Below are positions 54,842-63,468 of a DNA stretch of 64,000 nt, in pieces; the first letter of the stretch is position 1, and each line of letters starts with the position of its first letter. The notes under the pieces were generated by a model. It was not told where the DNA came from and ran no database searches. It worked only from the letters and a program-made list of their open reading frames with translations. Source of the stretch: Marinobacter qingdaonensis (GTDB taxonomy: Bacteria; Pseudomonadota; Gammaproteobacteria; Pseudomonadales; Oleiphilaceae); the NCBI RefSeq assembly GCF_034555935.1, contig NZ_JAYDCJ010000003.1:1364001-1428000 (forward strand). Reading direction: 5' to 3'. Made by a program: the position numbers and the translations under genes.

Positions 54842-56374
54842 TTACAGCTGCTCGATGTTGATCAATAGTTGCTCGGCCCGTTGGAGCAGCGCTTCCTTCC
54901 GCTCCGGCTTCTGCTTGTCCCAGTTGCGGTACATCATACCCATGCGCGGGTTCTTGGCGAAGTCGTCCCGATGGCGGTCGATGAAGTGCCAGTACAGGGC
55001 GTTGAAGGGGCAGGCGTCGTCCTCGGTGCTCTTGTTGACCTTGTAGTGGCAGTTGCTGCAGTGGTCGGACATGCGCTGGATGTACTTGCCGCTGGCGGCG
55101 TAGGGTTTCGACCCCAGGTAGCCGCCGTCGGCGTGCATCACCATGCCCAGCACATTGGGCAGCTCGACCCAGTCGTAGGCGTCGGCGTAGACCGCCAGGT
55201 ACCAGTCGCAGATGTCCTCGGGTTTTACCCCGGCCAGCAGGGCAAAATTGCCGGTGACCATCAAGCGCTGGATATGGTGGGCGTAGGCGTTGCGGCGGGT
55301 GGCGTCGATCGCCTTGTGCATGCAGCGCATGCGGGTGTCGCCGGTCCAGTAGAACCAGGGCAGCTCGCGGGTGTTGCCGAGCCGGTTTTCCCGGGCGTAG
55401 TCGGGCATGTGCAGCCAGTAGATGCCCCGGACGAATTCGCGCCAGCCGATGATCTGGCGAATGAAGCCCTCCACCGCGTTGATCGGCGCCTGGCCACGGT
55501 ACCAGGCCTGGGCCGCTTCCTCACAGACCGCAAGCGGATCCAGCAGTCCGCAGTTGATGTAGGGCGACAGGATGGAATGGAACAGCCAGTCCTCGTCGTC
55601 GGACATGGCGTCCTGAAAATCGCCGAAGCAGGGCAGGGCGAAGTCGATGAAATGGGCCAGGGCCTGTTCGGCGTCCTCGGCGGTCACCGCGAAATGAAAA
55701 TCCTCGGTGGTGCCGAAGTGGTCGGACAAATGCTCGTCCACCAGCTCGATGACCGCCCGGGTAGTGGCGTCCGGTTCGATCCGGAAGGGCGCAGGCGCCG
55801 CCGGTTTGCCCGTCCACTTACGCCGGTTGTCGGCATCGTAGTTCCATTCCCCGCCCTCGGGTTTGCCGTCCGCATCCATCAGCAGCCCGGTCTTGCGCCG
55901 CATCTCCCGGTAGAAGAATTCCATGCGCAGTTGCTTGCGGCCCTCGGCCCAGTCAGCGAACTCCTGCTTGCTGGCCACGAAGCGGCTGTCCGGGCGAATC
56001 TCCACCGGCACCCCGAGGGTCTTGTGCCACTCGCTGATCTGCGCGTGCAGGCGCCATTCCCCGCACTCGGTGGTGACGATCCGCTCCGGTTTGAACGCGT
56101 GCACCTGATCCGCAATCACCGCCTCAAGACTCTGGTGCTTGTTGTCCGGATGGTAGCGCTGGTAGTGCAGGTCCCAGCCGTCGTCCTGCAGCCGCTGGGC
56201 GAAGTGGCGCATGGCGCTGAACAGCAGCACCAGCTTCTTCTTGTGGTGATTGGTGTAGCTGGCTTCGTCGTGGACCTCGGCCATCACGATGCGGTCGCTC
56301 GATTTGTCGGCGTCGTCGAGGGCACTGATGACCGGTGTGAGCTGGTCGCCCAGAATCAGGATCAGGTTGGCCAT
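54842..56374 (-). CDS. Iron-sulfur bacterial photolyase/cryptochrome (FeS-BCP type)
   Basis: A 510-residue member of the photolyase-related group that carries a 4Fe-4S cluster. It starts MANLILILGDQLTP, the group's opening, and has GWREFVRGIYWLHMP and MVTGNFALLAGVKPEDICDWYLAVYADAYDWVELPNVLGM-type FAD region cores. The four cluster cysteines fall in SDHCSNCHYKV and DACPF plus an upstream cysteine near CDWY. These enzymes repair (6-4) photoproducts in other bacteria. The start at 56374 is taken from the family, since the frame runs further. It is the second photolyase in the region. Confidence 0.9.
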   Translation of the reverse strand: MANLILILGDQLTPVISALDDADKSSDRIVMAEVHDEASYTNHHKKKLVLLFSAMRHFAQRLQDDGWDLHYQRYHPDNKHQSLEAVIADQVHAFKPERIVTTECGEWRLHAQISEWHKTLGVPVEIRPDSRFVASKQEFADWAEGRKQLRMEFFYREMRRKTGLLMDADGKPEGGEWNYDADNRRKWTGKPAAPAPFRIEPDATTRAVIELVDEHLSDHFGTTEDFHFAVTAEDAEQALAHFIDFALPCFGDFQDAMSDDEDWLFHSILSPYINCGLLDPLAVCEEAAQAWYRGQAPINAVEGFIRQIIGWREFVRGIYWLHMPDYARENRLGNTRELPWFYWTGDTRMRCMHKAIDATRRNAYAHHIQRLMVTGNFALLAGVKPEDICDWYLAVYADAYDWVELPNVLGMVMHADGGYLGSKPYAASGKYIQRMSDHCSNCHYKVNKSTEDDACPFNALYWHFIDRHRDDFAKNPRMGMMYRNWDKQKPERKEALLQRAEQLLINIEQL

Positions 56375-56903
56375 GGGGCGATGCTCCGGGTGGCTGCGAT
56401 AGTCTGGAAAAGATCTCAACGTTACGCGGCAGGTACAAGCCCGGTTCAGATGTAAATTCCAAGGCACCCGCATAGGGCAAAAGCGATAGATTGGATCATC
56501 GCACACTAATTTTAAGTGGTCTAAAAACTGGACTGTCTTATCCTACTTGCGTAGAGTCTTTCAGCTCCGCATCCGACGCTCCGGATGATTAACCTTTAAA
56601 ATAAGCCAGTTATAGTCTTTCGGAAACGCTATCGGCACTGACCGCAAGCTCCGGAATGCACTCTGGCCTCGCCCGAACTCTGGTTAATGGGACCCGTTAA
56701 ACTAATGACATCAAAGTATTTTGCGAAGCTACTGGCGCTCCTGACTTTTCCTTAGCCAGCCCTTATTCCGGGGCTCGTACGCCCCCGCCGCCCTGCGGCC
56801 TTCCAGCCCAAAGAGGCTTTCCTGACACGTCCTTTCCGGTTCACGGGTTTTTACGTCCGTGCCACCCGACGGCGTGCTGTCGAAACGAAAAAGAGGTAAC
56901 GAT
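56375..56903. other. Long AT-richer leader region before the sodium symporter
   Basis: 529 bases separate the FeS photolyase from the divergent symporter. The part at 56500-56720 is AT-richer than the genes around it. It contains a 17-base near-palindrome TTAATGGGACCCGTTAA (56684-56700), which looks like an operator, and two small hairpins (GGGGC/GCCCC near 56775 and CCGC/GCGG near 56793) close to the coding start. I could not match it to any riboswitch family I know. No convincing coding sequence lies here. Confidence 0.5.
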
Positions 56904-58580
56904 TTGAACGAGAACGGATTCACTCAGTTTTCCACCCTGACGGTACTGTTGCTCCTTGCCGCATTCTACGGGGGCACCTACCTTCTGACTCTGCTGATCC
57001 GAAAGGACAAAGAGGATACTTCCGGTTTCATGGTGGCCGGGCATCATGTCGGTTTCGGCATGGGTGCGGCCAGCATGACCGCCACCTGGATCTGGGCTGC
57101 ATCTTTCTACGCAGCCGCCACGTCCGGCTATACCTATGGCGTCTCAGGGCCGATCCACTACGGTCTCTGGGGTGCTCTGATGATTCTCTTCATCTACCCA
57201 TTCGGTCGTCGGTTCCGGAAACTGGCGCCCAACGGTCACACCCTGGGTGAATTGATTCATGCGCGGCATGGCGCGTCCAGCCAGATGATTCTGGCGATAT
57301 CCAACATCCTGGGCAGCGTTATCAGTCTGATGGTGAACTTCACCGCGGCAGGGGCTCTGGTCTCGGTATTGTCGCCCCTCTCGTTTGAAGCCGGTGTCTT
57401 GATCGCCGGGGTAGGCGTGCTGGCCTATACCCTGACTTCCGGTTTCAGGGCCTCAGTGTTCACTGACTTTGCCCAATTGGTGGCGCTGATGGCCATTGCC
57501 ATCATCATTATTCCTGCCGTGCTGTTTTCCGCGGGCGGGCCCGAGGTCATGGTTCAAGGTCTTGAGTTGATGACGGACGAGCAGGCGAATCTGTTCTCAA
57601 TGGACGCCATCCTGAATCAGGGCGCGCCTTTCTTTGTGGCGGTGTTGGCCTATGCGATCGGTAACCAGACAATTTCCCAGCGGCTGTTCGCCGTGCGAGA
57701 GAGTCATATCAAATCGACGTTCGTGACCGCCACCCTCGGCTATGGTGCGATAGTGATCGGTCTGGGCATGATTGGCCTGATGGCGCTCTCGGTCGGTATG
57801 GAGCCGATCGACGGCAAAATGAACAATCTGATTCCGCAGATGGTGTCCACCTACCTTTCGCCCATCTTCGTGGCGCTGTTCTTTGTCCTGGTGATCGGTT
57901 CACTGTCGTCGACAGCCGATTCCGACCTTTCCGCCCTGTCTACCATCATGATGGCGGACGTGTACGGCAAGAACATTGCCCGTAACAACCCGAACCCGAA
58001 AGTGATGATGCTGGTTGGTCGGATCACCATGATCGTGGCGACGGTTGCCGGGCTGATCTTCGCCAGCTTCTCGTTGGATATTCTGGTCATGCTGGTATTT
58101 GTGGGTGCGCTCTGGGGCGCCATCGTGTTCCCGGTGATTGTCAGTTGCTACTGGGATCGGGTGACCAATGCCGCCTTCACCTGGTCGGTGGTGGTTGCCA
58201 TGGCGTTGTTCTGCATTGCCCGCTTCGAATTGCTGGAGATGACCGGTGCAACGGTAACGGTATTCGAGGTGCTCGCCTCCGTCGGTGGGGCTGTGGTGAT
58301 CGGACTCATGGTGTTCGGGTTCCTCGGCCGTGCGGCCGGCCTTGTGGCCGCTGCGTTAACGTTGATTGCCATGCTGATCTTCGCGACCGGTTTCCTGCGC
58401 GATTACATGGTCCTGGTAGCATCGCTCACTGCGTACGGTGCGAGTGCGGTGGTTTGCACGGCAATGACACTGATCAGCAGCGAGCGTTTCGATTTTGATC
58501 TGATCAAGCGGCGTGTCGGTGACTACGACGATGCCGAATTCGACGATAGCGGTAGCCTGGTAGCGGAGGGCGCAAAATGA
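56904..58580 (+). CDS. Sodium:solute symporter family protein
   Basis: A 558-residue transporter with about thirteen to fifteen membrane segments of the SSS family. Marks are SGFMVAGHHVGFGMGAASMTATWIWAASFYAAATSGYTYG (residues about 38-78, in pieces here, e.g. GAASMTATWIWAAS), TLGELIHARHG and IGSLSSTADSDLSALST, the conserved sodium-site region. The DUR3-like wording suggests a small polar solute such as urea, without certainty. I chose the TTG at 56904 because AGAGGT precedes it at the right distance; an upstream GTG would also be in frame. Its stop overlaps the next gene by 4 bases. Confidence 0.87.
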   Translation: MNENGFTQFSTLTVLLLLAAFYGGTYLLTLLIRKDKEDTSGFMVAGHHVGFGMGAASMTATWIWAASFYAAATSGYTYGVSGPIHYGLWGALMILFIYPFGRRFRKLAPNGHTLGELIHARHGASSQMILAISNILGSVISLMVNFTAAGALVSVLSPLSFEAGVLIAGVGVLAYTLTSGFRASVFTDFAQLVALMAIAIIIIPAVLFSAGGPEVMVQGLELMTDEQANLFSMDAILNQGAPFFVAVLAYAIGNQTISQRLFAVRESHIKSTFVTATLGYGAIVIGLGMIGLMALSVGMEPIDGKMNNLIPQMVSTYLSPIFVALFFVLVIGSLSSTADSDLSALSTIMMADVYGKNIARNNPNPKVMMLVGRITMIVATVAGLIFASFSLDILVMLVFVGALWGAIVFPVIVSCYWDRVTNAAFTWSVVVAMALFCIARFELLEMTGATVTVFEVLASVGGAVVIGLMVFGFLGRAAGLVAAALTLIAMLIFATGFLRDYMVLVASLTAYGASAVVCTAMTLISSERFDFDLIKRRVGDYDDAEFDDSGSLVAEGAK

Positions 58581-58711
58581 GCAATGAACTGGTTTACGGA
58601 GCTTACATCCTGGTTTGGCCGGCACTGACCCTTGGCGTGTTGGCCGTCATCTGCGGAGCGGTTGTGCGGGATGCGCGCAAAGCTCGTGACTCGGATGAGG
58701 ATCTTATCTGA
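58577..58711 (+). CDS. Small membrane subunit of the sodium symporter
   Basis: A 44-residue protein, MSNELVYGAYILVWPALTLG at its start, with one membrane helix (about 8-29) and a charged cytoplasmic tail (RDARKARDSDEDLI). Its ATG overlaps the symporter stop (ATGA), so the two are translated together. Tiny proteins of this kind, with the YGAYxLxWP pattern, are known as putative transporter small subunits beside SSS transporters. The role is unproven; stabilising or regulating the carrier is likely. Confidence 0.85.
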   Translation: MSNELVYGAYILVWPALTLGVLAVICGAVVRDARKARDSDEDLI

Positions 58712-58743
58712 ATCGGGTAGAGCAGAACCGGGGGCGGCGGATG

Positions 58744-59736
58744 TCAGCCCCCGGTCATGTTCATGAACCGCAGGATCTGCACGTCACCTTCGCTCGAGAA
58801 GTGGTGGCGCTCAGGTTTCAGATCCATCGCGCTGATGATTGTTTCCCGCAGTTTGTCATCGTTTTCCGGGTGACTGCGCAGTACGTGTCGCAGATCCACC
58901 GAGTGCTCATTGCCCAGGCACAACAGCAATCGCCCCTCGACCGTGACCCGTACCCGGTTGCAGGTGGCGCAGAAATTGTGGGAGTGGGGTGAAATGAACC
59001 CGACTTTCACCGGGCTGTCCGCCATTCGGAAGTAACGCGCCGGGCCACCGGAATCTTCCGGGGTCGGGATCAGTTCGTGGCTGCGACCGATGATCTCCCG
59101 CACCTCGTCACTGGTGCACAGGGCTTCACCCCGGTCGTGCTCGGAGATCTCGCCCAGGGGCATCTCTTCGATAAAGGTGATATCCACCTTTTTGCGCCGG
59201 GCGAACTCGATCAGCTCGGGCACTTCCTCGTCGTTCCCGCCCTTCATCACCACGGTGTTGAGCTTGATACCCTCAAAACCCGCGTCCTTGGCCGCATCGA
59301 TGCCGTCGAGCACCTGCTGGAGCTTGCCGGTGCGGGTGATGCGCAGGAATTTGTCCGGGTCGAGGGAGTCCAGGCTGATGTTCAGGCGCTTGAGCCCGGC
59401 CTGACGCAGGGGCTCGGCCATGGTGGTCAGCTTGCCGCCGTTGGTGGTCATCGCGAAATCCCGCAGGCCGTAGCTGCCGATCTCCCGTACCAGGTCCAGG
59501 ATGCCCTTGCGCACCAGCGGCTCGCCGCCGGTCAGGCGGATCTTTTCGGTGCCCAGATCCACGAAGGTGCGGGCTACCCGGGCCAGTTCTTCCAGGCTGA
59601 GCACCTGCTGGCGGGGCAGGAAGGTCATCTCTTCAGCCATGCAGTAGACACAACGGAAATCGCAGCGATCGGTGACGGACAGGCGCACATAATTGACGGT
59701 GCGGCCGAATCGATCAGTGAGGGTGCTTCTGGCCAT
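58744..59736 (-). CDS. moaA: GTP 3',8-cyclase MoaA
   Basis: MoaA is a radical SAM enzyme that starts molybdenum cofactor synthesis from GTP. The first 4Fe-4S site is Cys25, Cys29 and Cys32 in CDFRCVYC; the second lies near the C-terminus in [14 protein letters not shown] and LLLCLGN (about 257-275). The 330-residue length is normal. The very C-terminus reads NMTGG, keeping the double glycine that MoaA needs. Other moa genes are not adjacent. It is divergent from nsrR, and the shared gap is about 180 bases. Confidence 0.96.
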   Translation of the reverse strand: MARSTLTDRFGRTVNYVRLSVTDRCDFRCVYCMAEEMTFLPRQQVLSLEELARVARTFVDLGTEKIRLTGGEPLVRKGILDLVREIGSYGLRDFAMTTNGGKLTTMAEPLRQAGLKRLNISLDSLDPDKFLRITRTGKLQQVLDGIDAAKDAGFEGIKLNTVVMKGGNDEEVPELIEFARRKKVDITFIEEMPLGEISEHDRGEALCTSDEVREIIGRSHELIPTPEDSGGPARYFRMADSPVKVGFISPHSHNFCATCNRVRVTVEGRLLLCLGNEHSVDLRHVLRSHPENDDKLRETIISAMDLKPERHHFSSEGDVQILRFMNMTGG

Positions 59737-59915
59737 GGGTGTAGGTCCTGCCGGCTGAAGAAATGCATGTCATCAGTGGTTCGAGTATCGCAGATTGGGG
59801 GGCAATTAACGATCCCCTGCCGGGCTACGGCAGTAGAACCGCTCGCCGCCCTTCGGCGTATATAGGAGTTATCTACGTGAACCTTTGAAAACCGATCGAT
59901 TTCCTGGAGTTTTGA

Positions 59916-60353
59916 ATGCACATCACCCGTTACACCGATTATTCACTGCGTGTCCTGATTTACCTGGCGGTGCAGGGTGAGCGCCTGACGACGATCCAGG
60001 AGATCGCCGACAGCTACGAGATTTCCAAGAACCACCTGATGAAGGTGGTGCATCAGCTCAACAAGAAGGGCTACATCGAAACCATTCGGGGCAAGAAAGG
60101 CGGCATGCGCCTGGACATGGCCCCGGACCAGATCAACATTGGTGTGCTGGTCCGGGAGACCGAACAGGACCTGAACATGGTGGAGTGTTTCTCGTCCCGC
60201 AACGCCTGCAAGATTGCCCCGGTGTGCGGTTTGAAGTCCATGTTCGGGGAGGCATTGCGGGCCTTCTTCGAGGTTCTGGACCGCTACACCCTGGCCGATG
60301 TGATCCAGGATCAGCATCGGCCGCAACTGCTGCGACTGCTTCAGGTCGCCTGA
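59916..60353 (+). CDS. nsrR: Nitric oxide-sensing repressor NsrR
   Basis: A 145-residue Rrf2-family regulator. The DNA-binding half begins MHITRYTDYSLRVLIYLAVQ and has the NsrR-specific LMKVVHQLNKKGYIETIRGKKGG, here cut to VVHQLNKKGYI. Three cluster-binding cysteines, Cys91, Cys98 and Cys104, sit in CFSSRNACKIAPVC. Their spacing and the surrounding wording mark NsrR rather than IscR. It senses nitric oxide through its Fe-S cluster. The gene stands between moaA and the desaturase; its end overlaps the desaturase stop by 13 bases on the opposite strand. Confidence 0.93.
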   Translation: MHITRYTDYSLRVLIYLAVQGERLTTIQEIADSYEISKNHLMKVVHQLNKKGYIETIRGKKGGMRLDMAPDQINIGVLVRETEQDLNMVECFSSRNACKIAPVCGLKSMFGEALRAFFEVLDRYTLADVIQDQHRPQLLRLLQVA

Positions 60354-61432
60354 TTCAAGCCCTGCACCGGCAGTCTGACCCGGAGCCGGTCGGGCAGTGA
60401 GAACGCCAGGATGCGCTTCAGCACGGTGCCGTACTGGTGGGCGAAGCTGCCGGTGTTGTAGTGGATGCCGTGCTTGCGGCACACCGCCTGGACCTTGCCA
60501 GAGATCTCCGGATAGCGGTGCGCGGGCAGGTCAGGGAACACGTGGTGTTCAATCTGGTAGCTCAGGTGCCCGCTGAGCAGGTGCACCCACTTGCCGCCGG
60601 TGAAGTTGGAGGAACCGGACAGCTGGCGCAGGTACCAATGGCCCTTGCTCTCGTTCTCGCACTCCTGCTCGGTGAAGGTCTCGGCATCCTGGGTGAAGTG
60701 ACCGCAGAAAATGACCGTGGATGACCAGAGGTTGCGGATCAGGTTGGCGCCGATGTTTCCGGCCAGCACGATGGGCGCGACCGGGAAGGTGATCAGCGGG
60801 AAGAACACATAGTCCTTGAACGCCTGGCGTCCGCCCTTGGCGAAAAACTCCTTGAGAAACGGCAGCTTCGACTTCCAGGTAATTTCCCGGCGCCGCAGGC
60901 GCTCACTCTCCAGCTCGTGCAGGCCCACGCCCCATTGGAACAGCACCGACAGCATCAGGTAGTTGATGAACTGGAACAGGTGTCCCGGGTGCCATTTCAC
61001 GTCGTCGCTCAGGCGCAGCACCGCGTAGCCGTAATCCCGGTCCTTGCCGATGACGTTGGTGTAGGTGTGGTGCTCGTAGTTGTGGGTGCGGCGCCAGGAC
61101 GCGCTGGTGCACACGGTGTCCCACTCGTAGGTCTGTGAATGCAGGGATGGGTCGTTCATCCAGTCGTACTGGCCGTGCATCACGTTGTGGCCGATTTCCA
61201 TGTTCTCGATGATTTTCGACAGGCCCAGGGCCGCGGTGGCGGCGATGAACACGGGCGGTATGAAGCCGAAGGGCATCAGCACCCGGCCACCAATTTCCAG
61301 GCCCCGGTGCAGGCGGACGATGCGGCGGATGTACCGGGCATCCCGTTCACCCAGGTCGGCCAAGACCTCGTCGCGAATGGCGTTCAGATCGTTTTCCAGC
61401 TCGGCGAGCCGCTGTTCGTTCATGGTTTTCAT
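60341..61432 (-). CDS. desB: Acyl-CoA/acyl-lipid fatty acid desaturase, DesB-like
   Basis: A 363-residue membrane di-iron desaturase. The three histidine boxes are GHNVMHG (His82, His86), THNYEHHTY (His117, His121, His122) and YQIEHHVFPDLP (about 300). This is the layout of Pseudomonas DesB-type enzymes that desaturate saturated acyl chains aerobically. A GGAG site precedes the ATG at 61432; a TTG just upstream is weaker. It lies 51 bases after the reductase gene and is followed by nsrR on the other strand. Confidence 0.9.
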   Translation of the reverse strand: MKTMNEQRLAELENDLNAIRDEVLADLGERDARYIRRIVRLHRGLEIGGRVLMPFGFIPPVFIAATAALGLSKIIENMEIGHNVMHGQYDWMNDPSLHSQTYEWDTVCTSASWRRTHNYEHHTYTNVIGKDRDYGYAVLRLSDDVKWHPGHLFQFINYLMLSVLFQWGVGLHELESERLRRREITWKSKLPFLKEFFAKGGRQAFKDYVFFPLITFPVAPIVLAGNIGANLIRNLWSSTVIFCGHFTQDAETFTEQECENESKGHWYLRQLSGSSNFTGGKWVHLLSGHLSYQIEHHVFPDLPAHRYPEISGKVQAVCRKHGIHYNTGSFAHQYGTVLKRILAFSLPDRLRVRLPVQGLNQAT

Positions 61433-61483
61433 GGTCAATCTCCTCGGGCTGCCACGGGCAGCCGCTAAATGTCGGTTGGGCGG

Positions 61484-62605
61484 TCAGACCTCGATGGTCA
61501 CCGGGCCTTGTGGAACGGAGATACAGAGTTGGACGTTCTCCTCGCCCGGGCCGGAGGCTTTTCCGGTCAAGCGGTTGATGACCGTACCGCTGGTTTTCTT
61601 GCAGCTGCACTGGTGACAGATCCCCATGCGGCAGCCATAACTGGGGCTGAGACCGGCCGCTTCGGCCATGTCCAGCAGGTTGGCGTCGCCCTCGGAACTG
61701 ACTTCCAGTTCGCTTTTGGCGAAGCGCACGGTGCCGCCCAGATCCGTGCCGTCCAAAGAGGCGGCGCCTGGGGCGGCAAAAAAGGTTTTATGCACGCGCT
61801 GGGCGTCAACACCGAGCGCGTCCAGGCTGGCCAGGGCTAGATCCATCAGCCCGCCCGGGCCGCACATGTAAATCTCGCGGTCCTGCAGGCCGGGCACCGA
61901 TGCCAGATCCGCCTCGGTCAGGTAGCGAGGGCTGTCGGTGGCGTTGGTGGCGATCACCGTCAGGGTCAGGTTCGGATGGCGGGCCGCCATGGCTTCCAAC
62001 TTTTCCCGGGCGATCACGTCCTTCTCGGTGCGCACGCAGTAGAGCAGGGCGGCCGGTGCCGAAGCGCCAGCCGCGGTCAGGGTTTCCAGCATGCTCAGGA
62101 TCGGGGTGATGCCGCTGCCCCCGGCCAGGAACAGCAGTGGCGTTGCCTGGGCCGGCAACTGAAAGTCGCCAAAGGCCTCGCCCAGACCGATCACCGCGCC
62201 GGTTTCCAGCTCATCGTGAATCCAGTTGGTGACCCGGCCGCCAGGCAGGCGCTTGATGGTCAGAGTGATCCGGCCCTGGGCGTGCCAGAGCGCCGGCGAG
62301 CTCGACAGGCTGAAGGTGCGCTGGTGCCTGACTCCATCGATCTCGGTACAGATGTTTACATGCTGTCCCGCCTCGAAGCCGGACCAGTGCCGGGCCGGTT
62401 TCAGAACCAGAGTTCGGGTGTCTGCCGTTTCCTGCAGGATCCGTTCAACCCTGGCCGGTGTGTACTCTTGTACCCACATGGGATTGAGCTGTTCCAGCAG
62501 CGGGTCAAAAAAGGCAGCCGGGTCTTCCCGGTTGAAAAGCTGCTTGCCAAGCCACTGGAGCGCTCGTTTCTGGGGTGCTTTGTGCTCGTGTTGTCTTGCT
62601 AACAT
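61484..62605 (-). CDS. desC: Ferredoxin reductase-type partner of the desaturase, DesC-like
   Basis: A 373-residue electron-transfer protein that would pass electrons from NADPH to the desaturase. It has an FAD-binding barrel (QRTFSLSSSP near residue 110), an NAD(P)-binding domain (FLAGGSGITPILSMLE near 175, MCGPGGLMD near 265) and a C-terminal 2Fe-2S plant-type ferredoxin domain (YGCRMGICHQC then QLCIS). Its gene precedes desB on the same strand, as in the desCB operon of Pseudomonas. The start ATG is followed by an upstream AGAAACACC context. Confidence 0.9.
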   Translation of the reverse strand: MLARQHEHKAPQKRALQWLGKQLFNREDPAAFFDPLLEQLNPMWVQEYTPARVERILQETADTRTLVLKPARHWSGFEAGQHVNICTEIDGVRHQRTFSLSSSPALWHAQGRITLTIKRLPGGRVTNWIHDELETGAVIGLGEAFGDFQLPAQATPLLFLAGGSGITPILSMLETLTAAGASAPAALLYCVRTEKDVIAREKLEAMAARHPNLTLTVIATNATDSPRYLTEADLASVPGLQDREIYMCGPGGLMDLALASLDALGVDAQRVHKTFFAAPGAASLDGTDLGGTVRFAKSELEVSSEGDANLLDMAEAAGLSPSYGCRMGICHQCSCKKTSGTVINRLTGKASGPGEENVQLCISVPQGPVTIEV

Positions 62606-62626
62606 GGTGTTTCTCCACTCAGTCAG

Positions 62627-62644
62627 CTGTACTCATGTGTACAG
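62627..62644. promoter_or_regulatory. Operator-like palindrome, desC-proximal
   Basis: CTGTAC and GTACAG, perfect inverted repeats with a 6-base spacer, 22 bases before the desC start. It belongs with the two further GTAC-type palindromes at 62655 and 62751. Confidence 0.5.
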
Positions 62645-62654
62645 TTGTTCACTA

Positions 62655-62674
62655 ATGTGTACGACTGTACACAT
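62655..62674. promoter_or_regulatory. Main DesT-type operator between desC and desT
   Basis: ATGTGTAC and GTACACAT form a perfect 8-4-8 palindrome. It covers the candidate -10 box (TACAGT, 62664-62669 on the minus strand) of the desCB promoter, whose -35 box is TTGTCG (62687-62692) 17 bases away. A repressor such as DesT would block transcription here. Confidence 0.65.
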
Positions 62675-62750
62675 GGACGTTGTTGGCGACAATCGGGTCC
62701 GGTGCATTGGCGCAATATGACAATAAATAGGTACTCAGGGTTTTTGGAAT

Positions 62751-62758
62751 GTGTACAC
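62751..62758. promoter_or_regulatory. Operator-like palindrome near desT
   Basis: GTGTACAC lies 39 bases before the desT start and repeats the core of the other two sites, suggesting self-regulation of desT. Confidence 0.4.
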
Positions 62759-62796
62759 TTGTTGTCCTGGAGTAACCGAGTGGAAGAGCACAGGGT

Positions 62797-63429
62797 ATGG
62801 CGGATCACCGATCACGACGAAAGCCGGGGGAAACCCGGGAGAAGCTGATGAACGCGGCGCTTGAGCTGGTGGGCAAGGGTCGGCATTTCGCCAGTCTCGG
62901 TATTCGTGAGGTGACCCGGCAGGCCGGGGTGGTGCCGACCTCCTTCTATCGGCACTTCCGCAACATGGACGATCTGGGCCTGCAACTGGTGGACGAATTG
63001 GGCCTGGTGCTGCGGCGCATGATGCGTGAGGCCCGGGCCAGTGCCCTGCAGGCGGACAAACTGATCGAGGAGTCGGTGGGGATCTTCACCGCCCATGCCC
63101 AGGCCAATCGCAATTTCTTTATGTTCATGGCCCAGGGGCTGGCGGGTGAGAGTCGGGCGGTGCAGGACGGCATCCGCAGCGAGATGCGTTTCTTTGCCAG
63201 TGAGCTGGCCAACGACCTGCGGCGATTACGGCTGGCGGACCACCTGAGTGACGCCGACCTGGACATGACCTGCGACCTGGTGGTGCGGAGTGTGGCGTTC
63301 AGCCTGACCGACCTGCTTGGGGTGTCGGCGGACGACGACTACCAGATCGACCAGATCAGGAAGCGGACCACCCGCTTCCTGCAACTGATCTTTGTGGGCG
63401 CGGCCAATTGGGAGAGCCCCCGGGGTTAA
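62797..63429 (+). CDS. desT: TetR-family repressor DesT
   Basis: A 210-residue TetR-family regulator. The helix-turn-helix has GIREVTRQAGVVPTSFYRHFRNMDDLG, cut to VTRQAGVVPTSFYRHF, with long TetR ligand helices behind it (about 55-190). DesT of Pseudomonas senses the ratio of unsaturated to saturated acyl-CoA and represses desCB. Divergent placement beside desCB and the palindromes in between support this identity. FabR is the close alternative, since the two families are related. Confidence 0.88.
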   Translation: MADHRSRRKPGETREKLMNAALELVGKGRHFASLGIREVTRQAGVVPTSFYRHFRNMDDLGLQLVDELGLVLRRMMREARASALQADKLIEESVGIFTAHAQANRNFFMFMAQGLAGESRAVQDGIRSEMRFFASELANDLRRLRLADHLSDADLDMTCDLVVRSVAFSLTDLLGVSADDDYQIDQIRKRTTRFLQLIFVGAANWESPRG

Positions 63430-63468
63430 GTGCTCCCTTACGGGCAACCCGGGGCAAGAGTGCCGGGG

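Noticed and set aside
54869..56455. 528-codon open frame antisense to the FeS photolyase
   Set aside because: The minus strand encodes a recognisable photolyase with its cluster cysteines; the antisense frame is a compositional shadow.
56700..56903. Riboswitch (ykkC/guanidine or similar) before the symporter
   Set aside because: Short hairpins exist, but I could not match the conserved cores of any riboswitch I know.
59757..59775. NsrR half-site (GAAATGCATGTC) between moaA and nsrR
   Set aside because: Only one half of the inverted repeat is recognisable and the position relative to a promoter is unclear.
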